Part shown: positions 20,923 to 29,466 of the stretch, in pieces
How positions within the stretch are numbered: the first letter of the stretch is position 1
How the letters are laid out: every line of letters begins with the position of its first letter
Assembly: GCA_002102555.1 (NCBI GenBank)
Contig: MCFL01000228.1
Span: forward strand, 1 to 37,304
Direction: 5' to 3'
Length of the DNA stretch: 37,304 nucleotides
Origin: Catenaria anguillulae PL171
Lineage: Eukaryota; Blastocladiomycota; Blastocladiomycetes; Blastocladiales; Catenariaceae
Made by a program: the position numbers and the translations under genes
The notes under the pieces: generated by a model
What the model saw: only the letters and a program-made list of their open reading frames with translations
Databases searched by the model: none
Told to the model about the DNA's origin: nothing

Positions 20923-21269
20923 GCCCCCCCCCCAAGTTGTTGCCAAACATCGCTCGATTTTTGTTGACATTTCCTTGAATTGATTGGGTGTTAGCGTCTA
21001 TTTTGAAGTTCCCGCTTTTTTTTTCTCTTCTTTCTCTCACCTCATTTGGTTTCAGTTTTTGTTTTGCTCTCTCCCATCGTTTCTTGTCGCCCGTGCGGAG
21101 CTTGATTTCTTCCAACGAATCGTGTTATTATTCGCACCTTCGGTTCCTTGTTGTGTTCTTGTTCTCCCTCTTTTTCTCTTCAGTCCAGTATGAACATCAA
21201 GTTGCGTTAAAATTTATTACATCAATAAATACACCTTTTCTCCTTGACATTGGTCCGACCACATGCCAT
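20923..21269. other. Convergent 3' flanks of Sec24 and Seh1
   Basis: A T-rich 347-bp region begins with ten C (20924-20933) and contains back-to-back poly(A) signals at 21213-21229. A GTAAGC directly at the Sec24 stop and a pyrimidine tract followed by TTAG near 20995 could mark one more intron. No homologous exon was recognised, so it is not modelled. Confidence 0.5.
21213..21229. terminator. Overlapping bidirectional poly(A) signals
   Basis: TTTATT at 21213-21218 reads AATAAA on the minus strand, 52 nt after the Seh1 stop. AATAAA at 21224-21229 serves the plus strand, about 300 nt after the Sec24 stop. The two hexamers are 5 nt apart, so the convergent transcripts probably overlap end to end. 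Confidence 0.55.
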
Positions 21270-22790
21270 CTACTTTGCCTCGCCCTTTTCCGTATTCACC
21301 ATGGACACACACGTCCAGCGGGTCGCCGCAGGCCCCATGGCCCGCCACAGCCGCACGGCGCCATCGTCGCCCGCCGACGACAAGACCGTTCCCGTGATGT
21401 TCCACTGCACACGCCACACTTGATTGTCGTGGTCGGGTAAGCTGGCCACCAGTGCAATGTGCGCGGGGGTATTGGCCAACTGTGAAGACACGCTGGTGCC
21501 GTTGGCCGCCGCGGCCGCGTGCTCGTCGGCACTCGATCCACCACCCACGGGTGTGGCGGCCGATGCGGCAGCCGCTGCAAACGCATTGAGTGCGTGTGCG
21601 GGCAACGACCCGGGGGGAAACCGCTGCGCTGCGGCTTGCCCCCCGGACTGCCCGCCAATCCCACGCACGTGCGGCGTGGTCAGCATGACGGGCGACTCGA
21701 TCCCAGGCGATCCGGGCGGGCCGGGGCGTGTGAGCAGCGGGCTGGTGGCCGAGGCGATGCGGAAGATGCGCACGTGGCCATCGCGGCATGCCGTGGCGAC
21801 CAGCTGGTACGATCGGCCCATGCCGGGTGCCCAGGAAATGTCGTGCACGAGATCGGTGTGGCCCGGAAGCAGGTCGCCAGCAAACCATCGGTTGCGTTGT
21901 GCGTCGTGGAAAAAGAGGCGCGCAGAGTGGTCACGCCCGCAGCCGACGGCGAGCATGGCCGAGGGCGTGATGAATCCTTGCGGGTTGTGTGGGTGTTGCT
22001 GGTGATGGGGTGGATTGCCGGCTGAGGAGGAGGTGGCCGAGAGGAGTGCCGGATTTGTGGCCATGGGCAAGGGCAGAGGGAACAAGTGTTTGGACTTGCA
22101 CCACGACAAGCACAAGGTGCCGTCCGACTCGCGCGCGTCCGGGTACACTTCAAACTCGTCCATGAGCGTCCAGTGTGCGAGATTGACCACGTCCATGGCC
22201 TCGTACACGCGAACCATGCCATCAACCGACGCGGTTGCGAGCTTGAGCCCCAAATGTGTTGGCGAAAAGGCAATATCGGTGACGCTCGCTCGCGAATCCA
22301 CCAGCCGCGCACGCTCGACCCACCGCTTCCCCGACCCAAGGGGTTCCGAATCCATTTCTTCCCAGATGCGCACGGTACGGTCGTACGAGCATGACGCGAG
22401 CACGTGGCCATAGTCCGGGTGGCCAAAGGCAACGCGCACGATGGATGCTTCGTGGGCCTTCCATGCGTCGTTGAGCGTCCAAGCGTGCGACGTGGCGCAC
22501 CAGTCCCAGACCTTGAGGCGCTGGTCGGACGAGGCGGTGACGAGGCGCGACCCGTAAAAGTCAAACTGCAGATCGTGGATGAGGTCGTCGTGTGAGGCGT
22601 CGAGGAGGGACAAGCGTCGAGCGGGCGGTTGGGTATTGCTGGGTTGGTGAGGATGGTGATGGTGATGGTGGTGATGGTGGCTGTTGTGGTTGTGATGGTA
22701 CGAGTGTGGCGGGAGGTGGTGAGCGGTTGAGTGGGACGCGGTTGCCTGTGACTGCGACATGGAGGCCGTCATCGAGTTGATGGAATTCAT
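21270..22790 (-). CDS. SEH1: Seh1 nucleoporin / SEACIT subunit (WD40 repeat)
   Basis: Seh1 is a beta-propeller subunit of the Y-shaped nuclear pore complex and of SEACIT/GATOR2, which controls TORC1. This intronless 506-aa protein has a Seh1 core: HDDLIHDLQFDFYGSRLVTA, SSDQRLKVWDW, HPDYGHVLASCSYDRTVRIW, VDSRASVTDIAFSPTHLGLK, ATASVDGMVRVYEA, DLVHDISWAPGMGRSYQLVA and, at the C-terminus, DNQVWRVQWNITGTVLSSAG followed by DDGAVRLW. The typical length is ~350-420 aa. The excess comes from a His-rich N-terminus (nine consecutive His near residue 40) and two low-complexity loops: one after LSWCKSKHLFP (SATSSSAGNPPHHQQH) and one with Ala/Gly-rich sequence before the last blades. The conserved blades look intact, so the protein is probably functional. 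Confidence 0.95.
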   Translation of the reverse strand: MNSINSMTASMSQSQATASHSTAHHLPPHSYHHNHNSHHHHHHHHHPHQPSNTQPPARRLSLLDASHDDLIHDLQFDFYGSRLVTASSDQRLKVWDWCATSHAWTLNDAWKAHEASIVRVAFGHPDYGHVLASCSYDRTVRIWEEMDSEPLGSGKRWVERARLVDSRASVTDIAFSPTHLGLKLATASVDGMVRVYEAMDVVNLAHWTLMDEFEVYPDARESDGTLCLSWCKSKHLFPLPLPMATNPALLSATSSSAGNPPHHQQHPHNPQGFITPSAMLAVGCGRDHSARLFFHDAQRNRWFAGDLLPGHTDLVHDISWAPGMGRSYQLVATACRDGHVRIFRIASATSPLLTRPGPPGSPGIESPVMLTTPHVRGIGGQSGGQAAAQRFPPGSLPAHALNAFAAAAASAATPVGGGSSADEHAAAAANGTSVSSQLANTPAHIALVASLPDHDNQVWRVQWNITGTVLSSAGDDGAVRLWRAMGPAATRWTCVSMVNTEKGEAK

Positions 22791-23590
22791 ATTTAGTTTG
22801 AAGATGCTGTTTCCGTTGCCGAGACTCTTGATGGTGATTGGTTGATGAGCATTCCGCTGAAATCGGGAAAATGTCCGACTTAATTATCCTCAGTAAACGT
22901 ACCACTGATGCGTGATCGAAATTGATCGTCCACGGGCCGCCGATCGCATGATGGATCGAGAATCGTGATTCGCGACGCTAACTAAAAGCCGAGAAACAGC
23001 ATAAAGCTTCTGTAGAAGGAAAGTATGCACTAATGCTGATGCTGACGGCGCTTTGCGCTTTGCTCGCTTGTAGTGCTTTTGCACGTTTTTTTTTGTTGTT
23101 GTTGTTTTGTGCCCGAACCGAAACGAAAGAACGCGCAACGTTCAATAGAGTCGTGGCCCATCAATCAATCAATCAATCAATCAAGTCCATTGAAGACAAT
23201 TGCAAGATCTAGAGCGTGGGAATTCGAAGTGCTTTTGTAGACGCGAAGGAATCGTGGCCAGTATTATACTATACCTGAAATTTCCATGGCTAGCCCATCA
23301 TTGAGGTCCAACTGCACACTTTGAGCAACCGTCTCAGTGCACCATTTGCTGCCCATCCCATCCCATCCTCCACTCCCTCCGCAGTCCGAACCGGTACCCA
23401 CACACCACACACCCACACCCACGCCAACAGACGCCAAGTCGAAGTCTGCTGCCAACTTTTCCCCCACGCACTCGCGCACTCGCTCACGAGACGAGGCACG
23501 GCACAGACACCTGGACAACTGGACACCTGGACATCTGCATCCAGATCTCTGTACTGCCCAGTGCAATCGCCATCCAACAACTCCAAAGGC
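22791..23590. promoter_or_regulatory. Divergent region between Seh1 and the 500-aa protein gene
   Basis: This 800-bp gap holds a (TCAA)6 microsatellite at 23161-23184 and a T9 tract with (TTG) repeats near 23090. The right half, from ~23380, is C/A-rich (CACACCACACACCCACACCC), typical of a long pyrimidine- and CA-rich leader. The downstream frame is open here but has no in-frame ATG before 23591. Confidence 0.45.
23161..23184. repeat. (TCAA)6 microsatellite
   Basis: Six exact TCAA units lie in the Seh1 / 23.6-kb divergent intergenic region. No function is inferred. Confidence 0.8.
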
Positions 23591-25159
23591 ATGATGAATA
23601 CCAACGCTTTGGGCGTGTCGCGTCACGAGGCCAGCCTGTTTCGTGAATCGCCGAGCCTGAGCCTTGCCCCAGGCGTGGGAACCGAGGCGTCGCTAACACA
23701 ACCGGACGACCAATCACCTGCCCAGGCCCTGGCACTGCAATCGGCACGTCTGCAACCATCCATGCCATCTGGCAATGCACCTGCTGGTCCAGCAAGTGCT
23801 CAATCTCCCAACTGGCCTCACTATCCAAGCAACAGCAACAGCTACGCGCCGACGTCTGCCACCAACAATGGTCCTCCCGGCACCCAGCGTGGCCCAACAA
23901 CCGCACCCGTACTCCGCTCGTACTCGATGCCAGCGGGACCGCCCTCTCATCATCCTTTCCCAAACACAAACACGGGTCGTGTTGCCGCATCTCCATCACT
24001 CGCCATTCAAACACCCACTTCCCCACAGCACCCATACGCGTCGCCACTTCCATCTCACCAGCTTCCGCCCGCGCCGCCAATGATCGTTTCCCCCGCTCAG
24101 CGCCAGGCCCAGTCACTTCCCAATGTGTTTTCAGGTGTGCCACAACCCAACCCAACCACGCCCAAGTTTCCACCGACATCTACATCGACCAATGGGCCGC
24201 ATGTATACACCTCGCCCCCTCCAATGCAAACTCCCCGCACCTTACCCCCGCCTCTCCAACACCAATCGTCTGCTCCAGCACCCTCCGCGTTTGTCCCTGC
24301 CGGCCCGCCCGCATTCACGGTTGCAACGCCCTACGGGACTGCGCCCATGTCATCAACACCTCGCCCACACTCGGGGTATGGCGTTCCCACATCGCCCGTG
24401 GCCGCGCAACCCACAACGACTCAATTTGGCGGGGTGTCGCCGCGTAAAGTACCGCCGCCAGGCAGCGCCGTGGCGCTCGAGGCGGGCGGTGATTCGCAGG
24501 CCACGTTGGTGGATGCTGAAGGGTTTGGAGGAAAAGCTGGCACGCCGGCACCGTGGTATTCAAAGATTTCAAAGGCCGTCACTGTACGACATGTCGTGTT
24601 TCTTTTTCCCCCTCTCTGTTTCCATTCTGATTTTGTGGTATACCCGTAGTCGATTAGCAAGGTGTGGTCGAGCACCGAGCAGCAGCAACCGCAGCAGCAA
24701 GGGCAAGCACAAGGCACCAAGTACACTCCACCTTCGTACTATCCGGGCTACCCAGCCCAAACCACGGCCCCTCAATACGGATCAGGATACCCGCCCACCA
24801 CTCCCGCGGCTTACCTGGGCATGCCCACCCCGATGGCCGGCTCGCCAACCCAGTCTCAGCAAATGTCAATTGCCATTCACTCCCCGCCCCAGCCGCACCA
24901 GCACTTGAACGGGCACGCCCACTACTCGACGGCAGCGAACCAGGGCCAGTTTGGGCCGTACGGGCATGGGAACGCAAACGGGGTTGGCCTCGTCAAGCAG
25001 CCAGTCCCGGGGATGGGCACGTACCACGGGTTTTCAAAGGTACATCCTGGACTGAGGCATCATCAGAGTCAGAGCCAGCAGCAAATGCAGGCTCCGATTG
25101 GGCAAACCGGGCAGCAGCCCCCTGGATATGGGGTAAGAATGGATGGGCCAGTGGTATGA
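23591..25159 (+). CDS. Pro/Ser/Gln-rich low-complexity protein, function unknown
   Basis: Exons 23591-24583 and 24650-25159 join in phase to 500 aa (donor GTACGA, acceptor CCCGTAG, 66-nt intron). I do not recognise the family. Residues 1-300 are Pro/Ser/Thr-rich and disordered. An acidic-to-amphipathic segment spans the splice junction (GGKAGTPAPWYSKISKAVT joined to SISKVWSSTEQQQ). A Gln run, a Tyr/Pro/Gly-rich prion-like stretch (YYPGYPAQTTAPQYGSGYPP) and a His/Gln-rich tail follow. The tryptophan-bearing W-Y-S-K-I-S-K ... S-I-S-K-V-W helix is the only part likely to fold. Composition suggests a scaffold, RNA-granule or transcription-linked protein, but this is a guess. The start is the first in-frame ATG (ATGATG pair). 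A GTAAGA at 25132 could be another donor, making the C-terminus uncertain. Confidence 0.7.
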
Positions 25160-25555
25160 GGACGAGCCGTGGCATGGCGCAAAGTGACGACAAATGGGCA
25201 TGAAGGATAGACGAGGCGGCATTGTGATTCCTCTTTGGTGATCGCCGTGCATCCTCACTTGTTTATGGTTCAATTTTTTCTTTATTCATTTTTTCAATTA
25301 TTGGCTCTGTAGTAACTGGCACTTGGCGTTCCCACTCGTGACCTTTTAACGTGTCTACCATTTCTTTCTCTTATACTCGCTGTTGTGATCTTGTCCTATT
25401 TTCTTGCCCATGGCCGAAGTGACGATTTGAGGACTTGGTCACGTTCCTCGTCTCCCAGTTTACCTGCCAGCTCCATGTCAACTTGACCGCGCGCGCTTGG
25501 GACGACAGCTTTCCGGCCGACGGCGGATCGCACACTTGTTCGGATGGGATCAAGT

Positions 25556-25561
25556 AATAAA
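25556..25561 (+). terminator. Candidate poly(A) signal AATAAA
   Basis: AATAAA about 400 nt after the stop at 25159, followed by an A/T-rich stretch (TACATTTGAAATTCTTCCAA). Confidence 0.35.
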
Positions 25562-25848
25562 TACATTTGAAATTCTTCCAAATGTTTCTTCACATATGTT
25601 TCTTCCAGGTTGATTTATGTACGCTTATTCGAGTCCGAGTCATTTTCTGGCCGTGAGGAAATCAGTAAACCGCAACCCGCTTCACCCACGACGACGCGAG
25701 GCAGAAGGACCGCAGCATATGCATACATCCTAAACAATATGGATACCATCATCATCATGAGCCGGATCATATTAACGTTGTGCGCCGGGCAACGGCGGAA
25801 CCGACTGGAATCCAGCTGTGAACCGTTCTTTACCTCCAAGCAAGTACC

Positions 25849-25869
25849 GTAGGTAAATATTTTACCTAC
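25849..25869. promoter_or_regulatory. Near-perfect palindrome GTAGGTAAA-TAT-TTTACCTAC
   Basis: Two 9-bp arms, exact reverse complements, flank a 3-bp TAT centre. This symmetry is what a dimeric transcription factor would bind. It lies 322 bp upstream of the ATG at 26191 and could regulate that gene; no factor is identified. Confidence 0.5.
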
Positions 25870-26190
25870 AGGCGGCACACAAACATTGGGCAGCACGCCG
25901 TCTTTGAAAACGCGGTGGTGGACGGAGCATCGGCAAGCATCAGCCGCTGGGCTCGTGGGCTCGTGGGCTCGTGGCGGTGCAGACACGACAACGATAACAC
26001 ACGCATTGAACCACCAGGACCGCGAGCCGCATCGCTGCGCCGCTTTCCCTTGCCTCATCAATGCGGGTGCCGCAGTCTGAAAGCGTCTGCCGTGTGGAAC
26101 GTGAACACCAGCCAGCACTTTGGTACAATTGGTAGAACCCATTGCCTTGTCATATGCATCAAAACCTGTCACAGACTGCCCGCAACCATC

Positions 26191-28218
26191 ATGACCTCCT
26201 CGCCTCCTCCATCCTCGGCTCCCGTCAGCCGTCGCCATCATCCCAACACCAGCTTGAATGCAAATCCAATTCTCAACAACCATGATTCTTACGAAGCCTT
26301 GAGCTTCTCACTCGACGACATCCACCACCTTTATCAGCCCAGCACGAATCCTTATCCAATGTCTACCTCAACCGCCTCTGCTTCGTCGCACGCACTGCCT
26401 CCGCCGCCGCCGCGGTCACGCACCGCGTCCTTGTCCCACTCGGCCAGCCTTGCCAGACAGTCAAGACCACAGGCACAGGCACAGACACAGACACAAGTCG
26501 CACCAGCACTCCGCCCAGACTCTGTCATGTACTCGTCGCCCTCCTGGGCACAGACCATGCCGCTCCCAAAGCTGCACGACCCGCTGCCAACCGCCCTTCC
26601 TGCGCGCGCCTCGGTCATGGCCCAGCTTCCGCCTGCCATGCGCCAGCTCGGCTTTCTCGGCGCCAACCGCGGCGGCGGCGGCGGTGATTCGCTCTCGTCT
26701 GACGACGACACAAATATCCAGCAGGAGCAAGTTTACACCCTCGACGACACGCCAGAGTTTCGCAGCACAATCTCGCTGCTCGAGCCCGAGGGCGGGGCCA
26801 GCGATGACGGCGGCGAGTTTGCCGTGTTGAATTTGGACGCTTCTTTCCACGACGACATTCACGTCATGTTCGACACGGACCCAGTGTACCACGACGACGT
26901 GGATGCAGAAACTCACGACCGCAGCGCGGCAAGCAGTTCGGATGCCACGCTCGTCCATGCCGCGACCCCGCCGTCGATCGAGCATGCCGATGATGCACAC
27001 CAAGGCCGGTATGAGGGATTATCACTTGCGCCCATGCATCCCCCGTCAGACGAACAGCTGGCACGCGGCCGGCGGCCCGCACCAAAGTCGTCTGCACCCC
27101 CAGATGCCAATCGCGTTTCGGTCGTGGGCGACTTGCCCACGTTCCCACGCAAGTCGAACCGTCACACCAACCAACACCACGCCGCCCCCCTGCCATCCAC
27201 ACAAGAAGTTCCCTCTCCACCAACCCCGACTCGGCAAGAAATTCACGGCGCAGCAGTGGGTGGTGGCACCATATTCGGCAAACTCAAGCGCGCCTTGTCT
27301 GGCCGCCGCACGTCTCCCCACTCGCCAACTCCCCCTCCTCCCGCACCAGGACGCGCCGACTCGGACCCTCCCGCAAACGCACCCACGTCCCACCACCATC
27401 ACCATCAACGGTCCAACTCGATCGATCAGGGCATTGGCACCTTGCGCCGCGCCCTGTCACGCGCCACCTCAGCGCGTCGCCGCAAGTCGCCCGAAGATCC
27501 GCCCATCCCTGCGCCGTCTTCACAGGCTCCGAACCCATATCACAATGCGACAGCCGCCGCGGCACAGCAGCAGCAGCAACAACAGCAGTACCAAGTCTCA
27601 CCCTACGGGACGATCTTGTACAATCACGACCAACACCACACCAGCCACAGTGACTACGAGCAGCAACCGCAGCAACAGCAACAATTCTTTAGCCCGCCTC
27701 CCGAATCCACGCTCGGCGGTCTGGGCATTCTAGGCGGCGGCGGCGACGAACTGTACATGGCCACGCTTGCGCGTGGCGACACGGAAAGCGACCGGTCGCT
27801 CGACCACGCGTCCCAAGAAGTCTCGACCAACCCGTTTGCCACGCTTGCCGGCTTGCCACTCACGGTTCCCACGCGCACCGATTCGCGGCGCACGTCGTCG
27901 GGCGCATACCTCTTGGGTGTGCCTACGAGTGCGGCGGCCAGCGGCGCGGGCCATGCCCCAGATATGGCATTGACCCCGCCCGACATGCACGAGCCCGTGC
28001 CGGCCGTGTTTACGCTTGCGCGGCCGTCAGCACCAGCGGTAGCGCCGCCATTGACACCGACAAGGATCGAGGAACAGGCAACTGGGTATTTGACGTTGCA
28101 GCATACGGGCGCAAGAGGCCAACCAGGGTCCACGGTCGGCATCACCGGCGGCACGGATATGTTGGCGCAGGCCAGGGAGGTGGCTGCGTATCAGACCATG
28201 CGCCGCGGCGGGCGGTAG
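26191..28218 (+). CDS. Large disordered protein with repeated basic LKRALS motifs, function unknown
   Basis: An intronless 675-aa frame runs from the first ATG (CCATCATGACC). I do not recognise a family. Residues 1-35 include an N-terminal motif NHDSYEALSFSLDDIHHLY. A Ser/Pro/Gln/Thr-rich region follows, then an acidic block (~180-250: DDTPEFRSTISLLEPEGG, FDTDPVYHDDVDAE). Two near-identical basic units come next, GKLKRALSGRRTSPHSP and GTLRRALSRATSARRRKSP, which look like phosphorylation or 14-3-3/membrane-docking sites. After a Gln run (seven or more Gln) a C-terminal region with possible structure contains NPFATLAGLPLTVPTRTDSR and RIEEQATGYLTLQHTGARG. Codon use and the long open frame support a real gene. 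No signal peptide or membrane segment is seen. Convergent with the ARL-like gene. Confidence 0.75.
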   Translation: MTSSPPPSSAPVSRRHHPNTSLNANPILNNHDSYEALSFSLDDIHHLYQPSTNPYPMSTSTASASSHALPPPPPRSRTASLSHSASLARQSRPQAQAQTQTQVAPALRPDSVMYSSPSWAQTMPLPKLHDPLPTALPARASVMAQLPPAMRQLGFLGANRGGGGGDSLSSDDDTNIQQEQVYTLDDTPEFRSTISLLEPEGGASDDGGEFAVLNLDASFHDDIHVMFDTDPVYHDDVDAETHDRSAASSSDATLVHAATPPSIEHADDAHQGRYEGLSLAPMHPPSDEQLARGRRPAPKSSAPPDANRVSVVGDLPTFPRKSNRHTNQHHAAPLPSTQEVPSPPTPTRQEIHGAAVGGGTIFGKLKRALSGRRTSPHSPTPPPPAPGRADSDPPANAPTSHHHHHQRSNSIDQGIGTLRRALSRATSARRRKSPEDPPIPAPSSQAPNPYHNATAAAAQQQQQQQQYQVSPYGTILYNHDQHHTSHSDYEQQPQQQQQFFSPPPESTLGGLGILGGGGDELYMATLARGDTESDRSLDHASQEVSTNPFATLAGLPLTVPTRTDSRRTSSGAYLLGVPTSAAASGAGHAPDMALTPPDMHEPVPAVFTLARPSAPAVAPPLTPTRIEEQATGYLTLQHTGARGQPGSTVGITGGTDMLAQAREVAAYQTMRRGGR

Positions 28219-28412
28219 CGCTTCGACGTCCTCGAGCAATGCATTTGTATTTTTTTCTACTTCTACTTCTTCCTCATCATCTCTGGTCATGTGTTCCTCA
28301 TTCCCGTTTCGCACCGCCCCTCCTAATGCGTGGTTGTGGTTTGTATATTTTGCATGCTTAGCATTCCTTTCAGTATATACATGTGTATGTCCTCGTTACC
28401 TCATGCTCGACC

Positions 28413-29219
28413 CTACCTCTCTCTCTCCTCCAACACTCTTTCGAGCCACGCAAACCCCTCCTTGACCCGCTCATCGCCGCGCACACGCGACACGGCCTGC
28501 ACATGCCACGCGCGATCCGTGACCTTGTCCAAATCCAACAAGGCCACAATGTCGGCCACGGGCGCAGCATGTGCCAAGTCGGCCTTCGTTGCAAAGACAA
28601 GCACCGGGACGCCTGCGAGTGTATTGGCGGTCTTGAGCGCATTCCACACGTCCGTTGTCGATGCAATGTATTCGGTGTCGGCCGCGTCAATGACAAAGAC
28701 GAGTGCTTGGGATTCGGCAAAGACTATATATACACATGACGGCGGGAGCAGTTTGGTCAGCCAGGGCAGTATGGAGCATCAGCAGACCGAGGCCTGGGTA
28801 AGAATTGACGCACTCGAGCAGTATGAAAGGAACCAGTAGAGTAACTCGCGTGTGCCAATGTCCTACGACCGGATAAAGAAGCGCTTGTAGTGAAGAGACA
28901 TCATCATCATGATGCCTGCACATGGCCGCATTTGGTCGTCGTCAGTTCGTGAACATGCCGACCAAACGAGAGCCCATGTACACATCGAATGCTGCGTGTA
29001 CTCGATTTCATTCATGTCCTTGAGCCTGTTCAATATGGTCGTCTTTCCTGTGTCATTGGTGAGCCAACTCCCAGTCAGACATGCCAGCGCCCGAATGATG
29101 GAATATGTCAAATGTTGCATACCTGCCGAGGGCGGGCCAAGCAAGACAACGTTCCACGGCCTGTTGCGGCCAAACAAGCAGCCGGCGAAGCGGGTCAGAA
29201 ACGAAAGAATGAGTCCCAT
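28413..29219 (-). CDS. ARF/ARL-like small GTPase, central exon unresolved
   Basis: Exon 1 (29219-29123) encodes MGLILSFLTRFAGCLFGRNR and VVLLGPPSA; it joins at 29047 to give the P-loop GPPSAGKTT (G28-T36) and ILNRLKDMNEIEYTQHS. The last exon (28723-28413) encodes FAESQALVFVIDAAD, WNALKTANTLAGVPVLVFAT, KADLAHAAP (a TKxD nucleotide-specificity motif, where NKxD is usual) and HVQAVSRVRGDERVKEGFAW, all at ARF/ARL positions. Gly2 with Ser6 is a plausible N-myristoylation site, as in ARFs. The switch region between 28724 and ~28990 could not be joined: YKRFFIRS-stop-DIG resembles the F-x-x-W-D-x-G-G strand but has TAG where Trp is expected, and other splices are possible. Expected role: membrane trafficking or ciliary cargo release. 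The exact subfamily cannot be stated, and decay to a pseudogene is not excluded. Confidence 0.65.
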
Positions 29220-29466
29220 GCTAGTTGTGATTCAATGCTGGAATGGCGGCCGATGGTGGTTATCGGAGAGAACGCAAAGTGTGCAACTATCGGAGAGAGT
29301 GGGAAATCTGGAGTCAAACGAAACGTTATAACAACAAATGCCACGACAGATTCACACGGCCAATGACTTTGTGCTGGCCGCCAATCTACACGAAAGGCAA
29401 CCACCATGCAATAATCGCAGGTACATGAATTCGAATGGCAATGGACAAAAACAAACTCGTCGACAC

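Larger units (their letters stand above)
25160..26190. other. 1-kb intergenic region with a 21-nt palindrome
   Basis: No gene was recognised. It contains a candidate poly(A) signal for the upstream gene (25556), a 21-nt inverted repeat (25849-25869), and three tandem copies of GGGCTCGT near 25950. The downstream frame is open from about 25915 but has no ATG before 26191. Confidence 0.45.

Noticed and set aside
25945-25975. Three tandem GGGCTCGT units
   Set aside because: Too short for a meaningful satellite; probably simple slippage.
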